From contig NW_022145605.1 of NCBI RefSeq assembly GCF_000002235.5, forward strand, positions 36,713,141 to 36,777,140: a stretch of 64,000 nucleotides of DNA, given 5' to 3'. Origin of the DNA: Strongylocentrotus purpuratus (lineage: Eukaryota > Echinodermata > Echinoidea > Camarodonta > Strongylocentrotidae). Every line of letters begins with the position of its first letter. Position 1 is the first letter of the stretch. The notes under the pieces are model-generated. The model searched no databases. It had not been told where the DNA came from and saw nothing but the letters and a program-made list of their open reading frames with translations. Below, piece after piece: positions 1-11,969 of this stretch. The position numbers were made by a program, and so were the translations under genes.

Positions 1-3000
1 AGTGAAGACCTAACCTATTACCATAAATATCAACCCCCCCCCCCCACCAAAAAAAAAAAAAAAAAAGAAGAAAGAAGTAAAATCTTAAAATGAAAGAAAA
101 TTAGCACATGACTGGGCGCGCCGTTCTCCCACAATTTAAGGGACAGTGCCCAGTGGCTCATCATTCACAGGTCACCATCTCCCAGCCAGTGAAGACCCAA
201 AATAGTACCTTGAATACCCCCCCCCCCCAAAAAAAAAAAGAAAAAAAAGAAGAAGAAAGGAGTAAAATCTTAAAATGAAAGAAAATTAGCACATGACTGG
301 GCGCGCCGTTCTCCCACAATTTAAGGGACAGTGCCCAGTGGCTCATCATTCACAGGTCACCATCTCCCAGCCATTGAAAACCTAACCTAGTATCATGAAT
401 ACCCCCCCCCCCTCAAAAAAAAAGAAAGAAAAAAGAAGAAAGTAAAGTCTTAAAGAAAGAAAATTAGCACATGACTGGGCGTGCCGTTCTCCCCACAATT
501 TAAGGGACAGTGCCCAGTAGGCTCATCATTCACAGGTCACCATCTCCCAGCCAGTGAAGACCCAAAATAAACCTTGAATACCCCCCCCCCCCCCAAAAAA
601 AAAAGAAGAAGAAGAAAGAGTAAAATCTTAAAATGAAAGAAAATTAGCACATGACTGGGCGCGCCGTTCTCCCACAATTTAAGGGGCAGTGCCCAGTGGG
701 CTCATCATTCACAGGTCACCATCTCCCAGCCAGTGAAGACCTAACCTAGTATCATGAATACCCCCCCCCCCCCAAAAAAAAGAAGAAGAAGAAGAAAGGA
801 GTAAAATCTTAAAATGAAAGAAAATTAGCACATGACTGGGCGTGCCGTTCTCCCACAATTTAAGGGACAGTGCCCAGTAGGCTCATCATTCACAGGTCAC
901 CATCTCCCAGCCAGTGAAGACCAAAATAGTACCATGAATACCCTCCCCCCCCCCCAAAAAAAAAAAGAAAGAAGAAGAAAGGAGTAAAATCTTAAATGAA
1001 AGAAAATTAGCACATGACTGGGCGCGCCGTTCTCCCACAATTTAAGGGACAGTGCCCAGTGGGCTCATCATTCACAGGTCACCATCTCCCAGCCAGTGAA
1101 GACCTAACCTAGTATCATGAATACCCCCCCCCCTCAAAAAAAAAAGAAAGAAAAAAGAAGAAAGTAAAGTCTTAAAGAAAGAAAATTAGCACATGACTGG
1201 GCGTGCCGTTCTCCCACAATTTAAGGGACAGTGCCCAGTAGGCTCATCATTCACAGGTCACCATCTCCCAGCCAGTGAAGAATATAGTACCATGAATACC
1301 CCCCCCCCTCAAAAAAAAAAAAAAAAAAAAAGAAAAAAGGAAAAAAAAGAAGAAGAAAGAAGTAAAATCTTAAAATAAAATAAAATTTGCACATGACTGG
1401 GCGTGCCGTGCCGTTCTCCCACAGTTTAAGGAACAGTGCCCAGTAGGCTCATCATTCACAGGTCACCATCTCCCAGCCAGTGAAGACCTAACCTATTACC
1501 ATAAATATCAACCCCCCCCCCCACCAAAAAAAAAAAAAAAAAAGAAGAAAAAGTAAAATCTTAAAATGAAAGAAAATTAGCACATGACTGGGCGCGCCGT
1601 TCTCCCACAATTTAAGGGACAGTGCCCAGTGGGCTCATCATTCACAGGTCACCATCTCCCAGCCATTGAAAACCTAACCTAGTATCATGAATACCCCCCC
1701 CCCCCCCCTCAAAAAAAAAAAGAAAGAAAAAAGAAGAAAGTAAAGTCTTAAAGAAAGAAAATTAGCACATGACTGGGCGTGCCGTTCTCCCACAATTTAA
1801 GGGACAGTGCCCAGTAGGCTCATCATTCACAGGTCACCATCTCCCAGCCATTGAAGACCTAACCTAGTACCATGAATACCCCCCCCCCCTCAAAAAAAAA
1901 GAAAGAAAAGAAGGAAAGTAAAGTCTTAAAGAAAGAAAATTAGCACATGACTGGGCGTGCCGTTCTCCCACAATTTAAGGGACAGTGCCCAGTAGGCTCA
2001 TCATTCACAGGTCACCATCTCCCAGCCAGTGAAGACCCAAATAGTACCATGAATACCCTCCCCCCCCCCAAAAAAAAAAGAAGAAGAAGAAAGGAGTAAA
2101 ATCTTAAAATGAAAGAAAATTAGCACATGACTGGGCGCGCCGTTCTCCCACAATTTAAGGGACAGTGCCCAGTAGGCTCATCATTCACAGGTCACCATCT
2201 CCCAGCCATTGAAGACCTAACCTAGTATCATGAATACCCCCCCCCCCCCTCAAAAAAAAAGAGAAAAAAGAAGAAAGTAAAGTCTTAAAAAAGAAAATTA
2301 GCACATGACTGGGCGTGCCGTTCTCCCACAATTTAAGGGACAGTGCCCAGTAGGCTCATCATTCACAGGTCACCATCTCCCAGCCAGTGAAGAATATAGT
2401 ACCATGAATACCCCCCCCCCCTCAAAAAAAAAAAAAAAAAAAAAAAGAAAAAAGGAAAAAAAAAGAAGAAGAAAGAAGTAAAATCTTAAAATAAAATAAA
2501 ATTTGCACATGACTGGGCGTGCCGTGCCGTTCTCCCACAATTTAAAAAACAGTGCCCAGTAGGCTCATAATTCGCAGGTCACCATCTCTCAGCGAGTGAA
2601 GACCTAACCTAGTACCATAAATATCAACCCCCCCAAAAAAAAAAAAGGAAAAAAAAAAGAAGAAAGAAGTAAAATCTTAAAATGAAAGAAAATTAGCACA
2701 TGACTGGGCGTGCCGTTCTCCCACAATTTAAGGGACAGTGCCCAGTAGGCTCATCATTCACAGATCACCATCTCCCAGCCAGTGAAAGAAAATTAGCACA
2801 TGACTGGGCGTGCCGTTCTCCCACAATTTAAGGGACAGTGCCCAGTAGGCTCATCATTCACAGGTCACCATCTCCCAGCCAGTGAAGACCTAACCTAGTA
2901 CCATGAATACCCCCCCCCTCAAAAAAAAGAAAAAAAAAAAGAAAGTAAAATCTTAAAGAAAGAAAATTAGCACATGACTGGGCGTGCCGTTCTCCCACAA

Positions 3001-4260
3001 TTTAAGGGACAGTGCCCAGTATGCTTATTATTCACAGGTCACCATCTGTCAGCCAGTGAAGACCTAACCTAGTACCATGAATACCCAACCCCCCCACCCC
3101 CCCCCCCCCAAAAAAAAAAAAAAAAAGGAAAAAAAAAAGAAGAAGAAAGAAGTAAAATCTTAAAATAAAATAAAGTTAGCACATGACTGGGCGTGCTGTT
3201 CTCCCATAATTTAAGGGAGAGTGCCCAGTAGGCTCATAATTCACAGGTCACTATCTCCCAGCCATTGAAGACCCAACCTAGCACCATAAATACCACCCCC
3301 CCCCCAAAAAAAAAAATAAAATAAAAAATGTAATGACAAAAAATGAAAGAAAATAGCACATGACTGGGCGTGCCATTCGCCCACAATTTAAGGGACAGCG
3401 CCAAGTAGGCTCATAATTCAACATGTCACCATCTCCCAGCCAGTGAAGACCTAACCTAGCACCATGAATACCCTCCCCCCCCCCAAAAAAAAAAGGGGGA
3501 AAAAAAAGAAGAAAGAATTAAAATCTTAAAATAAAAGAAAATTAGCACATGACTGGGCATGCCGTTCTCACATAATTTAAAAGACAGTGCCCAGTAGGCT
3601 CACAATTCACAGGTCACCATCTCTCAGCAAGTAAAGACCTAACCTAGTACCATAAATATCAACCCCCCCCCAAAAAAAAAAAAAAAAAAAAAAATGTAAT
3701 GACTTAAAATGAAAGAAAACTAGCGCATGACTGGGCGTGCCGTTCGCCCACAATTTAAGGGACAGTGACCCCATAGGCTCATTATTCACAGGTCACCATC
3801 TTCCAGTCAGTGAAGACCTAATCTAGCACCATGAATACCCCCCCCCCACACACACACACACAAATATAATATCTTAAAATAAAAGAAAACTAACACCTAA
3901 ACGGGGATGCCTTCCACCTTCAACTAAAGGGACAGTGCCCCGTATGATCATCATTCACAGGTCACCATCTCTCAGCCCCAGTAATTACCTACACCTAACA
4001 ACATGAATAACCAAAAGAGATTCAATTTAATGTCTCAAATTGAAAGAAAAATAGCAACTGACTGGGCGTGCCGTTTACCTACAACTTAAGGGACAGTGCA
4101 CCGGAGGCTCATCATTCACAGGTCACCATCTTCTCCCAGCCATTAATTTGCTAACCTAACACTATGAATACTAAAAAAATACAATTTAATGTCTTAAAAT
4201 GAAAGAAAACTATAGGACCTGACTAGTCGTGCTGTTCACCTACATAGCGTTCCCATCCCT
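1..4260. repeat. ~185 bp tandem satellite with embedded poly-C/poly-A tract
   Basis: About 24 head-to-tail units. Each carries a core (GCACATGACTGGGCG, then TTTAAGGGACAGTGCCCAGT, then TTCACAGGTCACCATCTC), followed by a C(7-17)A(8-24) run and a GAAGAA-rich stretch. Core starts recur near 108, 293, 470, 648, 830, 1013, 1191, 1390, 1582, 1768 and onward. Two unit classes differ at GGGCGCGCC versus GGGCGTGCC and in the pre-tract segment. Rare variants recur at long range: the unit near 1279-1420 with a duplicated GCCGT matches the one near 2392-2535, about 1.1 kb apart. This suggests higher-order homogenisation. Units from about 3800 onward lose the C/A tract and diverge. The array is cut by the left edge. 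Open frames inside it are periodic and not genes. Confidence 0.95.
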
Positions 4261-6800
4261 TCTGTTTCATGGTACAGTATTCGAATAACTATATCTACAT
4301 TTAAAAATAAATTAATGTAAAGAAAAATAAGGGAGGAATCACATTTCCTGCTTTTAATGCGATATGCAATATTATTCCACTAGGTATTCTATATTTAATT
4401 TAAATCAGATGTACAGTATTCCATGAACAAAGAATGTTAAATCCTAAATATATATATATATATACAGAGAGAGAGAGAGAGAGGTACAGACAGAGGAGGA
4501 GGGGAGGGGGTAAGGGGAGAAGGCAGTCTTGCTTTGAATTTTATGTATCCTATTCAAACAAGCAAATGTAGATTTGATAAGTCATAATCTTAAATAGTGA
4601 GCGAGAAAGTGGGAGAAATTGTGAGAGATAGAAAGGGAGAAAGAGGGGAAGAGTGGATGGGTCTTGATTTAGAGCTGATATACATAAAGAAGAAAAATAA
4701 AGACCAAGACATAAACAAATAAAAATAAATAGAAAGATAAAATGATACAGAAAGAGGAAAGGATGATATAAAATATCATGAACTGTCTGTATCCGAACAG
4801 GTCTTTTCAGAACTTTACTCTTCACTCTTTAACCTTCGTGATCTCCTCACAACCTTCTCAATCTTGATTTTGTTTTTGTCTCAATTTTACGGAATGACCC
4901 TTAAAGATTCAATATTGTTAGGATGTAAGGAGCTATTAGAAAATTCTACAATATCGAGAACCATCCCTGCTGCAATGGAGAGAAGGGTAAATCAAAGAGA
5001 GCATTGGACAAGATAAACAGCTGTTAAAAAAATACTGAGAATTGTTGGATAATAACAAAAGACTGAAAGAGGGAATCACAACTTTCGTAGATTTTATATA
5101 CAGTGCAATACTAATTTGTCTACTTTTATTTAAAAAAAGAGTTATAGAGGGAGGGGGATGTATCTATAGGAGATGGGAGGGAGTTAGTATATTCACACAT
5201 GCAAGTGAGAATTTGATAGGTCATTTTGAAAAGAATAGGGTGTGTTTGAAGGTATTTTTGTCACAAATCTGAAGTAGGGCCTACTGTAATTTATTTAGTG
5301 AAGAATTGAGAAGAAAATCAGAAAAAAGTTTATAATATATTTAAAGACATGTAAAAGGAGTCCTATCCTACTAGACGAACAACAAAAACAACCCACAATA
5401 AAAGCAATTGTATAAGATTGAAGAGACAAACTGTAAAGATTAGCGGAGAAGGAAAAAGGATAAAAATATTACATTTCACAGAGAGTATAACCAATCCCGT
5501 TAGAGACCACACATGGGATTTACTGGGGCCGTATACCTGAAAATAGTGAACACGATATATTTTGTGTCCGATGTCATGCTACTACGTATTATGGTAACTT
5601 TGAATAATATACTAAAATCAACAAATTAAAATACTGTCTCATACTCAACTATAAATGGACAACTATTTAACCCAGCCACACATAAAGGTGTGAGGTGACT
5701 TAGATTAAGTGATTCCTTTTTTTCTTCAAATTGTAAGATGTCGGGAATATGCACCCCTTTAAAAGATAGGATTGAGAACAATCCGCGACAAAAAGAGAAA
5801 CAGAATGGGATTTGTTATAAGTGAGTAGAACCTATATATGCATAAATTGGATATAATGTAAAAGAAATTTGAATCAAGTAATTGCAATTAGAAGCTGAGA
5901 TTTAACTTTTTTGTTTCAATGGACTGGAAAACTTTTATGATCAATAATGCTTCATGATTAAAGTGGTTTTACTGTTTGAAACTTCGCATTTCTAACCCTT
6001 TTTATAAAAAGAATGTATTCTATTCAATTGAATCATTTTTTTCATTTTATATTTTTATTCTTAATTTTACTTATATTTTTTAATTTGATATTTTTTAATA
6101 GTATTTCATTTTATTAGTTTGAAACCATTTTCGTATAAGATCATTAGTTGTTGGAATCTTCTTTTCTAATTCTTTTGTGCATTTTCTGATATTCCACATG
6201 AAAGTACAATCTTTCCACAAGTACCGGTACACATCCTACAAGCCAGTTTGTAATTGCAGTCTAAATTTGTTTTTGGTTTTAAAAAATGTGGACAAAAATA
6301 CTGGATACATGCTCATGTTCAAATATTCATTTTTATTTCATGCACCATTGATATTTCATGATACACAGGTAAAGTTGTCTCTAAATGGAGATAAAAGACG
6401 TTCACGTGACCCCTCCACTTTAAGCATCATGTTGGGTCTCTTCATGTAAAGATATTCAGTGGATATTTCGTGCTAATTACGAACTGGGTAATTGGACAAC
6501 TCTTGCCAAGTGTGGCTCTTACAACAAGATATTTGAAATATCAGTACAACTGCTTTTATGAGAGGGATGATTGCAAAACCCAATAACTAAGACTTACAAA
6601 AGAAGACAACTTCTGAATCCTTTGTTAAAACAATATAATGTATATTTCAAAAAGATTTTCGACCAAATATTCACAAGTTCTCAACTTAGTAACCAACGTG
6701 TCAAACTCATATATATATACATGACTCCCATTAGGAGGTATGGGGGTAAACAGATCTGGTGAATAGGAACATATTGTCACAAGGTAGACATTGAAATACC
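4261..6800. other. AT-rich stretch, no gene recognised
   Basis: No exon-like block with phased splice sites or recognisable protein similarity was found on either strand. It holds a (TA)n(GA)n compound microsatellite near 4449-4483, followed by a purine-rich patch to about 4520, and long A/T-rich runs near 6030-6120. Isolated frames of 60-90 codons have no domain features. Confidence 0.6.
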
Positions 6801-6807
6801 TGCATAC

Positions 6808-7437
6808 CTACGACGTGTGTGCGCGTCCCACGGCGAGGCCTGATCTGTGGAATAAAGAGGTAAACAGAATGCTGTATTAGGCATCTCAAAGTAAATATGA
6901 TGGGGCAGATACAATCTTAAAACTCGAAGACAAATTATGACATTTTGTTAGGTATAGTATATAGCAAGTTTATGAATTCATTTCAAAATAGATTTATTTC
7001 ACCTTTCGGCCCTACATTTACTAATTATAAAATAGAGGAAACATAGCAGTTGCATACTCTCCGAAATGATGAGGACATATGCAAACAGAAGCAAACATGA
7101 AGACTCACCATGTACTGCTATAATGTTATAAAGAACTAATTACTATTTCAAACATACACTGTATGAAACCTAATAATGAACAGTACACATACCTTCTTGG
7201 AAATAATTTACAGGCGGTCAAAGAAAGAGAATGGCCTCCGGCGTCTACCCCGACTGACCACACCCAGTCTTTCTTGACCACGATAGTGCAGCGGGCCTGG
7301 TTTGAGTGACCATGCACTACCCGTCTCGGCTTCCTCCCTACTACTCCTATAGCAAGGCGTTTACGTCCCGAGAACCTCAGCAGTGTTCGACCCAGTATCC
7401 CCCCTCGGTCTCCCCCCTGCTGCTTCTGCGAATCAGT
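6808..7437 (-). other. probable downstream exons of the Cys-rich gene (3' UTR or alternative coding)
   Basis: Reading the minus strand, an exon-like block spans 7437-7193. It has a good acceptor (tttcctacag) and a GAAG/gtatgt donor. A short block at 6844-6808 also has an acceptor (tattccacag) and a gtatgc donor. The larger block is open in one frame for about 81 codons and is rich in Arg and Gly. That frame is not the frame of the upstream gene, whose stop lies at 8241. The simplest reading is a spliced 3' UTR. An alternative protein using a second frame of the exon at 8230-8500 is possible, because that frame is open for about 57 codons up to the donor and joins this block in phase. Confidence 0.4.
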
Positions 7438-8240
7438 CTGTAGGAAAGGAGAATGAAGTGAGTTTAAAAAATCATTTATACTAAGGGGGAAGTCCACCCT
7501 TAAATTAAGTTGACTGTAATAAAAGCATATATAACAATAAAAATATGAAAGTTATGAATTTTAAAGCTGTCATCAGTGAAAATGTGACATCATGCAAGCT
7601 CATCTCCAATTTGCTCTGTAGGCTACAGACAATTTCATGAATTTTCATTTTCTTAGATATTGATGACGGAATAGATACGTTTCATACAGGGGTTGCTTAA
7701 CACTATACTTGAAATGATAATACTTAGGGTAAATATTTGATTGAAACATTAATTGATTGCACCTTTAAAAATTCATAACTTTCTTATTTTTAATCGGTTT
7801 ATGCCCAAACTTTCACTGAACTGTTTCTCTCATGTTCTGATTCTAAAAAAATACACTTAATATCATGGTGGGCTTCCCCTTTAATTTCATTATGAGCAAG
7901 ATGTTTCTGTTTCAAACTTTTTTTAAAATAAATAAAACAGATCATGTTTTCAGATAAATGAATTTTGAAAAACCCCTATATCATTGTGACAAATAACAAT
8001 CATACTATTTGGAAACCTTGGATGCATCTCAGTTCATTTTGATCCAACTGATCATTAAAAGTTGCTGCTATGTTGTAAAGTTTTGGCTCATTGTCAAGTC
8101 TTCAATTAAAAAATTGTGTTTGGTACATTGAATACATTGCATGCTCATCTGTTTAGTTATTTTTTGTTGTGGGGGTAGGAATTGTTAGAATACTTAAAAT
8201 TAGGAAAGCATATAAAAAAATTAACTTACCCAGGCTACAA

Positions 8241-9858
8241 TCACACATTGCCTCGCCTCGCGGCAATCCGGGCCGACCTCCGCAGGTTCTGGTTTGCCCG
8301 ATTGGCGGCACGACGTTGCTCTCTCTCCGCGGCGAGTTGAACAGCGGCGGCAGCTGCGATCTCTCGCTCTACCAGACGCGGTGACCTTCGTCTCGGGTGG
8401 AGTTGCTCACGCTCCTCCGCCCTCCTACGCTGTTCATCCTGCTGTTGGCGATGAGCAGGAACGACCTCCGCACGACCGTTCTCGCGATGCAACTTGTTGA
8501 CTGTATAAACCAAACGAAAACATAAATGAGGACATGCTACTTAGTACATGCATGGCATTTCACAGATCACATTCAAATACACGATTCTCCATTTATTCTT
8601 GAATATACCCCCTGTCAATGCACCAACGTACACATTCAATGATCCCATATTAAAGGGTAAAGGGGTAGGCTACTTTTCACGCAACAAAGTAAGGCCCGTA
8701 CATACACAAAAATCTGGCCAGTATTGACTTTACACACCGGAGATAGGGGGTGCTTTCAAAGGGAGGGAACATGCATATATGCTGCCTACCCTAAAATAAC
8801 ACTGAGTGGAGGGGGAGGGGGAGGCGGAGAGGGGCAGTGTAATTAGTTTCAAAATATTTTGAATCAATATACATATGTACATGAATCAATATTTACTCTT
8901 CCATTTTTAATATTTTTACCAATGGCAATATGCGGCCCTCGATCCCTGGAAAATTCTGGATCCGCTAATGGTCTGGGCAAATACATGTAGCTCTATATGG
9001 TCCACAAGACGCCTTTTTAAAATGTAGATCTAAGTTACATGTGAGAGATTAATTTACTTTGAATAAATGCATACCGTGTTGCGTGCAGTAGAGTTCAACA
9101 GCGTTTTCGTCTAGCGAGTGACGTCCACGCCGGCTGCAACGTCTGCCATTCCCATGAAGCCCAATATGTGCAGAGCACTGGACCTCGGCTGGCTGTCTGT
9201 AATAAAGGAAACATAAAACAGGACATATAGTCTATTACTACTACTAGATTGCAAATAATAGAATGCGAATATATAAGACAAAAGTGCAGATGTTGCAATT
9301 TTGGTAAGACATTCGATAGGGTAATTACAATGAATGACCCAAAACAAATAACTTTCAACTCACTGAAGGGTCAATATCCTGCGTGTATTAAAGGGACTGT
9401 ATCAGCAGTTTCCATGCGCAGAAGGCCATAATTCGCCGACACCAGACTTGGTGGAAATACCATTAATGGGGGTACAAATCTGCACACAGCAAACCCGTTG
9501 GCCAGTCAAGAATCCGGCCCCCCCCTTCTGATTTCTCGGATAATACTCGAGAGTTTTCGGGTAACGGGGAAACCAAAGCATTACATAAGGTCTAATGGTC
9601 ATAAAACTCAAGGCTAACCCGGGTGATTGACAACACCTGAAGTTGGGTAAACACCCGAACGGTGTCGAATTCTCCATGAGAGCTGACTACTAGTTGGTAA
9701 ATTCATTTTTAATTTAGAAAATAACTATATACATACTGTCGGTGTTGCCAGCACTCCTCCACTTCATCAACAGGCAGGGGTGCCTTCCTCCTACAACGAG
9801 TACCCTCCAGGGTATTCATCACACAGTTCCCGGTGAACTTGTTGCCGTAAAAGACCAT
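8241..9858 (-). CDS. unassigned spliced gene: tandem C-C-C-H zinc-binding-like modules plus Arg-rich tail (167 aa)
   Basis: Three coding exons on the minus strand join in phase: 9858-9737, 9196-9075 and 8500-8241. Donors are gtatgt and gtatgc. Acceptors follow tttattacag and tttatacag. The ATG at 9858 is the first Met after an in-frame TAG about 50 bp upstream. Residues 12-39 form C-x9-C-x13-C-x2-H and residues 46-78 form C-x12-C-x16-C-x2-H, with GTRCRR and GRRCSRR around the second Cys of each. This layout resembles the tandem C3H modules of the zf-C3Hc3H family (KANSL2, INO80D) and simple viral C..GxRC..C..H modules, so zinc binding is inferred only. The rest is Arg/Glu/Ala-rich, helix-prone, and ends in LRRSARIAARR, a likely basic nuclear or nucleic-acid-binding tail. 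A donor at 8229 follows the stop by 11 bases, so the 3' UTR is probably spliced. I do not recognise an orthologue. Confidence 0.6.
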
Positions 9859-9901
9859 TATTACACAAGTGAAATAACAGTGGTTCAAAGCAAGCTAGGC
9901 G

Positions 9902-10087
9902 AACGAAGCAAAAGCTAAGTAAATATCTCAAAACGACTTGTCTAGGACAGAATCTAGCAGAGAATGGCAAATTTCTCGCTTCTCATCTAACACGAAACCT
10001 ATTGCCATCGCGCGCGCGGTCTCTTTGAATGCATGTGTTAAATTGAAATACATCACGTGATTCGAGCAGACGAACGAATCACATTTA
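9902..10087. repeat. direct repeat copy 1 upstream of the Cys-rich gene
   Basis: This block shares long runs (ACTTGTCTAGGACAGAATCT, CACGAAACCT, ACGAACGAATCACATT) with 10298-10465, with an estimated 80-85% identity by eye. It begins about 45 bp upstream of the start codon at 9858 and lies in the expected promoter region. It carries CATCACGTGA, a CACGTG E-box. Confidence 0.75.
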
Positions 10088-10297
10088 ACATTTTCAGTGC
10101 ATTCACTCATGCAAAGCATGGACCTATTACGGATGGACATTCATCGTTTTCTTAACGAACTCATTGTGATTGTCTCCGTCAATCGGGGGCGGATCAAGGC
10201 AGCCCCCGGCAGGGGAGGGGTCCAATTCGTGAGAAAATCGTTGTACCGGTCAGCAATCATTATGACACTAAGCAATACGACGACGACGAATTCAATT

Positions 10298-10465
10298 ACG
10301 AAGCAAAAACTAAGTAAAAATCTCCAAGCGACTTGTCTAGGACAGAATCTAGCAGAGACAGGCAGATTTTTAGCTCCTCATCTTACACGAAACCTAAAAT
10401 TCGATTTGCGCGGGCGGTTTCTGTGAATGCATCACGTGGTTTGAGCGGACGAACGAATCACATTC
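10298..10465. repeat. direct repeat copy 2 upstream of the Cys-rich gene
   Basis: Partner of 9902-10087, about 395 bp further upstream. The CACGTG site is kept (GCATCACGTGGT). The copies differ by small indels and substitutions, so this is an older local duplication rather than an assembly echo. Confidence 0.75.
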
Positions 10466-11780
10466 ACCCACAAAGGCATTTAATAATGGCAACGGGTTCC
10501 AAAAATATATTGGTGATAACTGTCATGCTATTGAGCCCACCGTGCTAAAAATCTATTGTCATGCTAATATAATGTTGGAATTCCAGCGAACCTCGTACTT
10601 TCTATCGTCTGATTTGTAGAGGAATTGCTTGAAGCTATCGTCTTCAGCTGTTGATTGATAGAGCATTATAAGGTTATTCATGTACTGGACATACTATTGT
10701 GCTCCTGCATGGGTGATCAGTAAAGTGTGCCCCGTATGACGTGAACGTCTTTCTTTCATTTTGATGGACACGCAACAATAAACCTGCAAACAAAATCGGT
10801 GTCAGAGGAGACAGTTAAAGGAAGAAGAAGAAGAAAGTGAGCAAAGTGTGATAAATATTTCTTTTTTGATATCATTAAAATCTTCAAACTATCAGACCGC
10901 ATAATAGACTTACACGTATTTCCCTTATTTCGTCAATGTGCACAATCTGTTGAATTGGAATGTTGTATTGATTTGCCATGAGACAAACACAGATTCACGC
11001 TTCTATAATCCCCCAAACATCACATCACTTGTGTATTATACCATGTGCTGATTCTACCAATAGACCGATTTGTAATTGACACATGGTACGAGTTTAAATG
11101 ACCCCAATTTTCCAACAGATTTTGAGATTTGAGAATAATCGCTGCTAATGTGATAGCGGTGCGTTATGATTCCCCCTTTTGAAAAGAATACTTTCAATTG
11201 TGTAGTTACCATGCATGTCATGGAATTCACTTTTGAATACGTAATTTTCATGACCTCTATCTGTTGTAGATCGTAGGCTATCATCGAAATAACTGCATAC
11301 AAACATACAAAACAGGCCCCACGAAAAGTTTTAAAAAGTGTGGGGGGGGGGGGCTAAAGTTTTTACGATCAGGTAAGTTCAAGTTCAATTTATTCAAAAC
11401 CACACAAAACATGATATGATCTTTTACCTAAAAAAGAGACTGGTAATAGTACATTAATCATCATATATTAACTTGATCACATCATAAAATGAATGGTTTT
11501 AGGACCCCTTTAGAAGCTAAGCTTGTGCATGAGCGGGGCCCTATATAGTCAACAAAATACATACATTAACAATAAGGTGAAAAAATAGAATGTAACGTAA
11601 CTGTATATACAAGGGATGAAAATACAAATCTATAGAATGTAGAAAACACACACACGCACACACACATACTTATTATCGAACATTACTTCCTTACCTGGTA
11701 TCAAAGGCAACTTGAAAGTAACACGTAGGTGTATTATACATAGATTAGTTTTGAAAACTAGCATTAATGGCAAACTAGCT
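10466..11780. other. no gene recognised
   Basis: No exon series was found. The stretch includes a G-run near 11342-11353, the motif AAGTTCAAGTTCAATTTATT near 11377 that resembles the tail of interspersed elements (minus orientation), and a CA-rich patch near 11647-11667. Confidence 0.5.
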
Positions 11781-11785
11781 AGGAA

Positions 11786-11969
11786 ATGGAGTTAATATTT
11801 CTAAGTCTCAATGGAGGGGGTGCTAGGCTAGATGGAGAGGGTGCTAGGCTGGATGTAGTTAGTGCAAGTATAAATGAAATCATGCTAGGAGATAGATGGA
11901 GCTAATATTTCTAAGGCTCAATGGAGGGGGTGCTAGGCAAGTTTAAATGAAATCATGCTAGGAGATATT
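11786..11969. repeat. short tandem duplication
   Basis: Two copies of a segment (GGAGTTAATATTTCTAAG, then TCAATGGAGGGGGTGCTAGG, then AATGAAATCATGCTAGGAGA) lie at about 11786-11894 and 11896-11969. The first copy contains an extra internal repeat of GGGTGCTAGGCT. Confidence 0.75.

Noticed and set aside
161..3789. Frames of ~60 codons recurring in the left satellite (LKLWENGAPSH type)
   Set aside because: The same peptide recurs once per satellite unit, so it is a by-product of the repeat.
1..4260. CRISPR-like array, because of regular repeats
   Set aside because: Whole units repeat with no unique spacers, and the sequence is eukaryotic.
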